Below, piece by piece: positions 58,335-64,000 of a stretch of 64,000 bases of DNA. The stretch's first letter is position 1. Every line of letters starts with the position of its first letter. The translations under genes and the position numbers were made by a program. The stretch spans positions 248,001 through 312,000 of the forward strand of contig BROI01000012.1 in the NCBI GenBank assembly GCA_027923505.1, read 5' to 3'. A model generated the notes under the pieces. It saw only the letters and a list, made by a program, of their open reading frames with translations. It was not told where the DNA came from and searched no databases. Origin of the DNA: Mayamaea pseudoterrestris (taxonomy: Eukaryota; Bacillariophyta; Bacillariophyceae; Sellaphorales; Sellaphoraceae).

Positions 58335-59111
58335 TCATGTCATGTATCCATTGCCCCTGTTTCCAGTCGATGAGCATGACTGCTCCGCATTCGCACTCTC
58401 ATTACTATTCGTATACATCATGATCATCATGTACACGTTATGTGAGCTCGCTTCAATATCATGTAGCACCTGCGCCAGCTGGCTGCGCTGCATCATGTGC
58501 TCGTGCAACACGCGACGGGTTTTGCGTGTTTGTTCCATGCTGGCCACCAAGTCGGCCCGGCGCTTGCGAAAGGAGTCCGCGTGCTCCAAGTTGTTATCAA
58601 AAACGTCTTGATCAACATGAGGGTTAGCGTGGTAGTAAAGCTCCTCCAAGTATAAGTCGTCATCGGCGTCGTCGTGAAGTATACTGTTTGCGTGCTGCTT
58701 TGGCTGTCGCTTTGGAGTAGATTCCTCTTTGCTCAAATTATGAGACTCCTTTTCTAACTCATGCATGCGATTGTCGTCTGGAACGGATACACCAAGAATA
58801 ATGTCTCCATTGCTGGTAAAGTCATCAAGTACATCGTCACTGTCACGCACACTGCTGTCGCCTTCTTGGACATGCCAATGGATTTTAACGACATTGTCAT
58901 CGTTTCGGTTTCTTGCTGTTGCTGCTTCCAAGTCGCTGTCATCATCATCTTCATTCCAGTGATCACTAGACTCCAACGAAACTTGGCGTCCTCGTGTGTA
59001 ATGATGATCTGATGTAATCATGTCAACCGGAGGAGCGAAATCGTCCCATTGCTCAAATTGCATTTCAGCGAAGAGGGAGTTTCGTCTCTGGAGATTGTAA
59101 ATGGCGGTCAT
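58335..59111 (-). CDS. Acidic hypothetical protein with a helical C-terminus
   Basis: 258 residues, start MTAIYNLQRRNSLFAEM. The middle is acidic (NEDDDDSDLEAATARN) with possible WHVQEGDSSVRD strand. Then comes a helical, possibly coiled region: ELYYHANPHVDQDVFDNNLE, DLVASMEQTRKTRRVLHEHM, RSQLAQVLHDIEASSHNVYM. No membrane helix or domain recognised. Codon use and the uninterrupted frame support a real gene. Confidence 0.55.
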   Translation of the reverse strand: MTAIYNLQRRNSLFAEMQFEQWDDFAPPVDMITSDHHYTRGRQVSLESSDHWNEDDDDSDLEAATARNRNDDNVVKIHWHVQEGDSSVRDSDDVLDDFTSNGDIILGVSVPDDNRMHELEKESHNLSKEESTPKRQPKQHANSILHDDADDDLYLEELYYHANPHVDQDVFDNNLEHADSFRKRRADLVASMEQTRKTRRVLHEHMMQRSQLAQVLHDIEASSHNVYMMIMMYTNSNESANAEQSCSSTGNRGNGYMT

Positions 59112-60036
59112 GATTGTAAATTGTTTGCTTCAGTAAACGTTTCTTGAATGGGATGCAAACTTGGCTTTGCTGTAGTCTAGCTGCCTTGCTTGACACAGGA
59201 AAAACGGAAAAATGTGATTATCGGAATTTATGACTTGGCCCTCCCTTTCTTTTGCTTCTGTGAACGCTCGACTGCTTGATAAACTTGTCCAGCCTAGCAA
59301 AGTCGTCTACACCGGTCGAGGTGTCTGAACCCGAAGCGAGAGGTGTCGAGAGGACGTGACCTTGTGGGAGCGGCGGGTTCAGACTGTGGTTCACCAGCCA
59401 AATCGCGGCCAAAATAGCCTGGTGGATTCAGTGCGGCTTGCAGATTCCAGGTCGACGAAAAAGGATCACCAAATTTGATGAAATATCGAACTTTAATATA
59501 ACCTCGAAATCGTTGCGTAGAGATCGTGTAGAATCGGCAAGAATACAAATGGTGAGAGGCATTCTCAAATGACTTGTCTACACAATTGCGTGATATTTTA
59601 TTTGCCCAGAAATGATTTTAGAATAGTCATGCACGATTCCTGTCAATCGTGCATTGCATATGAACCCTTGGAACCGCACTCTACATACACGTCTACTCCT
59701 AGCATAGATAATGTACAGGTAACAATTCGGCGCCAGCAACATGACCTGCCTGCAGAGCGTCTAACCTATCTCAGTAAGTGCAGAGAGATCCTAATTTGGC
59801 CACGACTTTGCTCGGCCGAGCATGCAAGCCGAGAGGTGACAATAGTATTGCAAATTACGCAATCGTAAACAGTAATCTACCTATGATGCCATATCAAAGT
59901 ATTTGGTTACCATAAACAATAAAGAGCTGCAGTGTTGCTTTACCGTACATGGATAGTTGCATGGCCGACATGCATGCCTGGTCCTCGCGGTCCCATGTGC
60001 ACACCTTGGTCCAAATTTTATTACAGAGTCAGCTCA
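59112..60036. other. Intergenic, about 0.9 kb
   Basis: Between two minus-strand genes. Small frames on both strands (59218-59412, 59569-59868) overlap no features and are rejected. ACCGGT at 59311-59316. Nothing supported. Confidence 0.4.
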
Positions 60037-60969
60037 CTAAGAAACACTTTTACGATACAAAATATCGTAATGCCCCGGTCGATACAGGAGATGAATGGTA
60101 TACAGTGACGATGATGCTTTGTCGCTTGGTCCAAACGCGTGGCGCGTCACTTTGTCGGAGTGTCCATCCAAGTATTCCACCACAACGCGGCAATGCATGG
60201 CCTCGGCCAGTGCCATGATTTGCAAATGCTCGCACTCGCGACCCATTGGTTCCACCTGCGTGGCGCAAAACTGGTGCATGACTTGGTTTGCGTAGGACTT
60301 AGAATTGTTGTCGCTTGATGCGTTCATCATAGTACTCGTCGACTCACTTGCTTCACCATTCAATACAAACGGCAGAAAGCGTTCCGCGTTTAGTTTCAAA
60401 TGCGCCGCCGTGACCAGTCGCAGAAACCACGTGCAATAGTCGGAGGAGGCATTCTCCTGCGCCAACGTGTCATGCAAGGCTACTGGCGTGGAAAGACTTT
60501 GTATCAAGTCGCACATGGTATCGTAAAAAATTTCCAGCGTCAATTCCGTGTAGCCGTCGAGTGACAGAATCTTGTGCCAGTTCGTTTCAAGGGGATGCTT
60601 GATAAAGTCGCGGCGGCAGTTGGATGCTGCTGCTGCTGCTTCGTTACTATCATCATTCGTTGGAAGCAACTGCTCCGCCAGACTGTATAGAAAGGCGCGA
60701 TAGAAGCAGTTTCCGTCGCCGCGCACAGTACGAACTTGGTCGTACGTTTCATTCAAACTTTCCAGTCCGTTCACAAAGCCTTTCACACTTTCGTCCACGT
60801 AGTTGTTTTGCAGTGAAAGGAGCGGCAATCGTTGGGATGTGAGTGGCTGCTCCGTTTTGACCTGCGCCTCCAAGGCGGCGAGACGAACCGTCTGCTGGCG
60901 ATGCAGCTCCGCGTGATTCATAATAGGAGTAGATGGTGATGATGAAGCGTTCGTGTTATCGTCCGTCAT
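60037..60969 (-). CDS. Otubain-type deubiquitinase (OTU family, peptidase C65)
   Basis: 310 residues. The OTU catalytic start VRTVRGDGNCFYRAFLYSL has Asp85 and the nucleophile Cys88. The later GRECEHLQIMALAEAMHCRV and VVEYLDGHSDKVT strands precede the C-terminal LLYRPGHYDILYRK, where His300 is the catalytic histidine. The NWHKILSLDGYTELTLEIFY-like middle is the otubain-specific helical part. Otubains cleave ubiquitin chains (OTUB1 favours Lys48 linkages) in cytosol and nucleus. An Ala/Asn/Ser insert at about residue 105-115 and another near 205-225 (ASESTSTMMNASSD) are lineage-specific loops. All three key motifs are intact, so activity is expected. Confidence 0.88.
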   Translation of the reverse strand: MTDDNTNASSSPSTPIMNHAELHRQQTVRLAALEAQVKTEQPLTSQRLPLLSLQNNYVDESVKGFVNGLESLNETYDQVRTVRGDGNCFYRAFLYSLAEQLLPTNDDSNEAAAAASNCRRDFIKHPLETNWHKILSLDGYTELTLEIFYDTMCDLIQSLSTPVALHDTLAQENASSDYCTWFLRLVTAAHLKLNAERFLPFVLNGEASESTSTMMNASSDNNSKSYANQVMHQFCATQVEPMGRECEHLQIMALAEAMHCRVVVEYLDGHSDKVTRHAFGPSDKASSSLYTIHLLYRPGHYDILYRKSVS

Positions 60970-61007
60970 AATTCGATTTCTTGCACACCGTGAATAGGAT
61001 CTTTCGA

Positions 61008-61191
61008 GAACAAGAAATCCAACCTAGATGCCTCCGTTTACTACACAAAGACGCGATTGCAGAAAACTTGGGTTAGCTAGGTGTAGCAACCCAAGCCGCC
61101 GCCACTGAGCTAGCAGAGCTAGAGCAGAGGCTGGATCCGCGCCGAGGGCGGGATCCCTTGCCAGCTGCTGCAGTTGCTGCTGCTGAACTCA
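61008..61191 (-). repeat. Distal copy of a 184-bp direct repeat (B2 of split direct repeat)
   Basis: Matches 61436-61619 over 184 bp, with a constant offset of 428 bp, and appears identical by eye. It is the outer 3' end of the tyrosine-recombinase element. Confidence 0.9.
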
Positions 61192-61435
61192 GGGATGGGC
61201 TAGGGTGGGTGCTTTAATCTATCTTTCTTACAGTCCTTGAACGGGAGTTTCAAGGCAAACAGACCAAAAAGAATGAGGACGAGTTGCTTGCTTCCTTTTG
61301 GTGGGAAGGCGGGCTTCTCAGTCCCTGGAGAGGACCCATGACCTCTGGTCTTGAAACGGAACGCCAATGAGTCATTTATGACGTCCTTGAGCCAATCAAA
61401 TCGTCGCTTTTCTCCGACACTCCAGAATCCCGAAT
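61192..61435 (-). repeat. Spacer between the two repeats, predicted A2 unit
   Basis: In the split-direct-repeat model this 244-bp segment should also occur at the other (5') end of the element, outside the window. Within the window it is present once. The assignment is a prediction. Confidence 0.45.
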
Positions 61436-61619
61436 GAACAAGAAATCCAACCTAGATGCCTCCGTTTACTACACAAAGACGCGATTGCAGAAAACTTGGG
61501 TTAGCTAGGTGTAGCAACCCAAGCCGCCGCCACTGAGCTAGCAGAGCTAGAGCAGAGGCTGGATCCGCGCCGAGGGCGGGATCCCTTGCCAGCTGCTGCA
61601 GTTGCTGCTGCTGAACTCA
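61436..61619 (-). repeat. Proximal copy of the 184-bp direct repeat (B1)
   Basis: Begins GAACAAGAAATCC and ends GAACTCA. Its last bases overlap the stop codon of the tyrosine recombinase frame (TCA at 61617-61619). Confidence 0.9.
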
Positions 61620-62840
61620 TGATGGGAATGCAAGGGAACCGCGCGAGGAGCGAACGCCCCAAGCTCTGCTGATGCCGAAGGAGGAAGAAAGGCTGGGAGC
61701 CAAAACTGGAATGGTGTTGGTGACTTGCGGGGGAGGATTGTTGGTGTGATGTTGATTGATGGTGTTTTCGGAGGGTTGAAAGCGAGTAGCGCTAATGGTA
61801 TTGAAGCTGGCGACAGTGAGCATTTTCTTGGAGACGCCGGCGGAGAATAGATCAACTTGTTTGCGTATGTATTCCATAAAGGCCTCGCTGCGCCAGCGCC
61901 CTTGTAGCTGAATGGTTGTAATAGGGACGCCCGACATGTACATTGCCATGGCGGCAGAGGCACGGATGGAATGGAGACCGATCTGATCCACTGATAAACC
62001 AATAGACTCGGGATTGTTGGAGCTGATAAAATTGCGTAGAAACCCGAGAGCCATCTTGGTATGGAGAGCAGCAAGCGTGCCGTCGTTGGCCTCGTAATAG
62101 TAAAAGTAGTCGTCATCCTCGCTCATGAGTCCCTTGTCAATGAGGCGGCGAGCCGAGCGGACAAGCTCTGCAGCTGCAACCACTGGGCAGAAGCGAGGAT
62201 CACCAGAGCTATGAGTCGTAACACTATCATCCTTTACTTGATTCTTTTGCGCTCGAAAGACGAGAGACACAGAATTGGAAAGATGGAGCGAAGGTGAAGA
62301 GTGTGACACGAGCGCGCCGTCTTTCCAGAACCGCGTATCACAGATGCGAATAGGAAGAGTCCTTCGTTCAACTTTGTCTCCTTGATGGATCTGGAGGTAT
62401 TCACAAGAGCGTAAACCAAAGAAAGTGGCCAAGGTAATGAGCAGTTGAAAGTGCTGGTAGCTGCGAAGGTTGGAGTGCTCGGCTGCTAGCTTCATGAGGA
62501 GAGCCAGAGGGATCGCCTGCTGGTGAGCCGTGGTAGGATCCTCGTTGCGGTAGCCGCGAAACAAACGTGCTAGCACTGGGAGAGTCTCTCCGCGGGCATC
62601 GTGGCGGGGATCAGGGTAGCCGGCGGTCGTAAAGGCCTTAGCCACACCTCCGACGGTGGAAGAGACAGATCCGGCAACCAGTGTAGATCCTTTGCGTGCC
62701 TTGGAGTACTCGCCGATGCGGACGGATTGGACGAAGGCGACGAAGAGGAGAGCGCGGTTGCCTCTGGAGCAGTCGACCATGAAGGGATCGCCTCCGAAAC
62801 CAGCTCGCTCAGCGAATCGTAGCCAACGAGCCCAAGCCAT
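61617..62840 (-). CDS. Tyrosine recombinase of the DIRS/Ngaro-like element
   Basis: 407 codons. Core region: LATFFGLRSCEYLQI near residues 138-152 holds the first catalytic Arg; HSIRASAAMAMYMSG near 290 holds His-x-x-Arg; TIQLQGRWRSEAFMEYIRKQ follows with the GRW box and the candidate Tyr. These are the four conserved boxes of phage-type integrases. The protein would integrate the circular intermediate of the element without a target duplication. It overlaps the preceding RT/RNase H frame by about 270 bp in another frame, as in known DIRS elements. Confidence 0.85.
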   Translation of the reverse strand: MAWARWLRFAERAGFGGDPFMVDCSRGNRALLFVAFVQSVRIGEYSKARKGSTLVAGSVSSTVGGVAKAFTTAGYPDPRHDARGETLPVLARLFRGYRNEDPTTAHQQAIPLALLMKLAAEHSNLRSYQHFQLLITLATFFGLRSCEYLQIHQGDKVERRTLPIRICDTRFWKDGALVSHSSPSLHLSNSVSLVFRAQKNQVKDDSVTTHSSGDPRFCPVVAAAELVRSARRLIDKGLMSEDDDYFYYYEANDGTLAALHTKMALGFLRNFISSNNPESIGLSVDQIGLHSIRASAAMAMYMSGVPITTIQLQGRWRSEAFMEYIRKQVDLFSAGVSKKMLTVASFNTISATRFQPSENTINQHHTNNPPPQVTNTIPVLAPSLSSSFGISRAWGVRSSRGSLAFPS

Positions 62841-64000
62841 GTCTTCTCGAACATGAGTGGCTCGGGTGACGCCAATTGACTCGGATTGAGCAGCAGTAAG
62901 GAGGAGAGAGCGGACGTAATCTTGCTGGGCAGCGGACGCATCTTGAAGGACGCCGGAACCTGATAGGCCAAGGAAGAAGAGAGGATGAGATTGGTGAGAG
63001 ACTCGTCCGTACTGGAGAAGTCGCGCGAGATGAGGTCGGGGACCACGTTATCCAATCCCATTCGCCACTGCGAGTAGCAGCAAATCCCATATTGGTGACA
63101 AATCTCGGACAGCAACCGCGCTAGTAAAAGCATCTGCGGCGCCGAGGATTCATCCGAGAAGTTAGACCGTCGCAGCCAACCCGCTGCAGTCGTATTGTCG
63201 CCAATAGCAAGAACGCAATCGCCACGTTGAAGGCGTCCTTCGATGGCGGCGAGCCAGATGCCGACGAGTGGACCAACAAACTCGAGGACATTAATGTGAT
63301 GCTCCGGGGCGCCCGGTGGAACCGGGAGACGCCAGCCATTTCCTTCTGTTGTATCATGGCCACCTACTTGCTGAAGGCAAGCGTCGGTAGGAATGATTAT
63401 CGTCGGTACCCGAGGAACGAGTAGATTGATATCGACGCCTCGACGGGCGTCGTCCAGGAGCTCCAGACAGAGAGCAAGATCCCGTCGCTCAGCACGTGAT
63501 AGGCGCGTTTTTCCCCGATGCTTTCCTGATGCTGCCTCAGCGCGAGTCTTTGCCGAGTGTATACGACCAAGGCAAGTGCGCATCTTCAAGACAACAACGG
63601 CAACGTGGACGAGGCGACCAAAGAGCGTGTCGAGCGTGGCTGCCGGAACCAGAAAGCCTTGGCGATCGAGTAGCTCCTGGATATCTTCAGAGTAGATGCG
63701 ATACTTGTCGGGTGGCAGACTGATGAGAAGCTTTCGAGTATCAATCTCCCAACCGAGGACCACTTGAATCTCTGTTAGACACCCTTCTGCAATGAGCTTG
63801 GAGACTGCAATTAGAGCGTTTCGCGGTAGAGGTTCGTCGTCACGCAACGGACGACCCATCACGTCGAGCATTAATGGGATGGCATGAGCGCCTCGGAGAA
63901 GCGCGTCGTCGTTAGTATGGACAATGAGGCCAAGATGATCATCAAGGAAAACATCAAAGAAGGGTAAGCCATCCACCGGGATCAAAGCATTGACCGTCGT
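62570..64000 (-). CDS. Reverse transcriptase/RNase H of the DIRS-like element (partial)
   Basis: The frame is open from the window edge to 62570. FFDVFLDDHLGLIVHT is the reverse transcriptase active-site segment (Asp pair), and EIQVVLGWEIDTRKLLISLP is the downstream primer-grip-like region. The RNase H part includes TIIIPTDACLQQVGGHDTTE, NVLEFVGPLVGIWLAAIEGR, LAIGDNTTAAGWLRRSNFSD and QWRMGLDNVVPDLISRDF, as in DIRS-type RNase H domains. The N-terminal RT fingers and gag lie beyond the window. The end overlaps the recombinase frame. Confidence 0.8.
   Translation of the reverse strand, partial: TTVNALIPVDGLPFFDVFLDDHLGLIVHTNDDALLRGAHAIPLMLDVMGRPLRDDEPLPRNALIAVSKLIAEGCLTEIQVVLGWEIDTRKLLISLPPDKYRIYSEDIQELLDRQGFLVPAATLDTLFGRLVHVAVVVLKMRTCLGRIHSAKTRAEAASGKHRGKTRLSRAERRDLALCLELLDDARRGVDINLLVPRVPTIIIPTDACLQQVGGHDTTEGNGWRLPVPPGAPEHHINVLEFVGPLVGIWLAAIEGRLQRGDCVLAIGDNTTAAGWLRRSNFSDESSAPQMLLLARLLSEICHQYGICCYSQWRMGLDNVVPDLISRDFSSTDESLTNLILSSSLAYQVPASFKMRPLPSKITSALSSLLLLNPSQLASPEPLMFEKTWLGLVGYDSLSELVSEAIPSWSTAPEATALSSSSPSSNPSASASTPRHAKDLHWLPDLSLPPSEVWLRPLRPPATLIPATMPAERLSQC

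Larger units (their letters stand above)
61008..64000 (-). mobile_element. Tyrosine-recombinase retroelement (DIRS/Ngaro-like), 3' part
   Basis: The minus-strand element runs off the right edge, so only its 3' half is visible. Two overlapping frames: reverse transcriptase/RNase H (from the edge to 62570; FFDVFLDDHLGLI holds the catalytic Asp pair; PTDACLQQVGG and INVLEFVGPLVGIWL match the RNase H domain of DIRS elements) and a tyrosine recombinase (62840-61617). The 3' end is arranged as repeat, spacer, repeat (61436-61619, 61192-61435, 61008-61191), as in Ngaro/PAT-type split direct repeats (A1-...-B1-A2-B2). No break is seen in the visible frames. The left edge is 38 bp from the otubain gene start. 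Confidence 0.85.

Noticed and set aside
1-64000. CRISPR array, rRNA, bacterial operon or ribosome-binding sites
   Set aside because: None seen; introns and targeting peptides show nuclear eukaryotic DNA.

Overview
The window is nuclear DNA of a photosynthetic stramenopile, most probably a diatom. The evidence is short GT-AG introns (about 70-190 bp), densely packed genes on both strands, several proteins with a signal peptide followed by an aromatic-led plastid transit peptide (FHV, WTT and AFV junctions), Pro/Thr/Ser-rich secreted proteins, and a Copia-type retrotransposon of the kind known from diatoms. No tRNA, rRNA or CRISPR array was recognised. Species cannot be told from the sequence alone.

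Layout. 1-9.9 kb: start of a secreted protein gene, a TRM10-like tRNA methyltransferase, a PEN-2-like gamma-secretase subunit, two doubtful small genes, a leucine-rich-repeat-like protein, a plastid DUF2854 protein (first exon recovered here), an ER DnaJ-thioredoxin protein and a sulfotransferase-like protein. 10-15.4 kb: two small single-pass membrane proteins on the + strand and one on the - strand, a METTL21-like methyltransferase and a spliced sugar transporter. 16.5-21.1 kb: a tandem pair of unnamed paralogues built of repeated basic RRxS/T segments. 21.5-30 kb: an ethanolamine/choline kinase, a four-exon secreted BspA/DUF285-type protein, a single-pass surface protein, an organellar J protein and a PRXL2-like thioredoxin-fold protein. 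30.5-44.1 kb: an accessory, secretion-rich block. It holds a secreted protein with two cystine-knot-like modules fused to a potato-inhibitor-I domain, its neighbour with five such modules, a TRAPPC6 subunit, a mitochondrial-looking protein, a CpeT-family plastid protein, two single-pass surface proteins (one carrying a dibasic-bounded peptide array), and a three-exon Pro/Ser/Thr-rich secreted protein. 44.2-49.4 kb: a very young Copia element. 49.9-61 kb: a plastid DUF1995 protein, a long coiled-coil/charged protein, a WD40 protein, an acidic protein and an otubain-like deubiquitinase. 61-64 kb: the 3' part of a tyrosine-recombinase (DIRS/Ngaro-like) retroelement that runs off the window.

The genes do not form one pathway. 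Housekeeping genes (tRNA modification, lipid head-group kinase, vesicle tethering, ubiquitin removal, plastid proteins) are interspersed with lineage-specific secreted and cell-surface proteins. The best candidates for something undescribed are the cystine-knot/protease-inhibitor pair (30.5-32.6 kb), the KR-bounded repeat array that resembles a peptide precursor (39.4-39.9 kb), and the RRxS-repeat paralogues (16.5-21.1 kb). All function assignments rest on reading motifs by eye; no database search was run.
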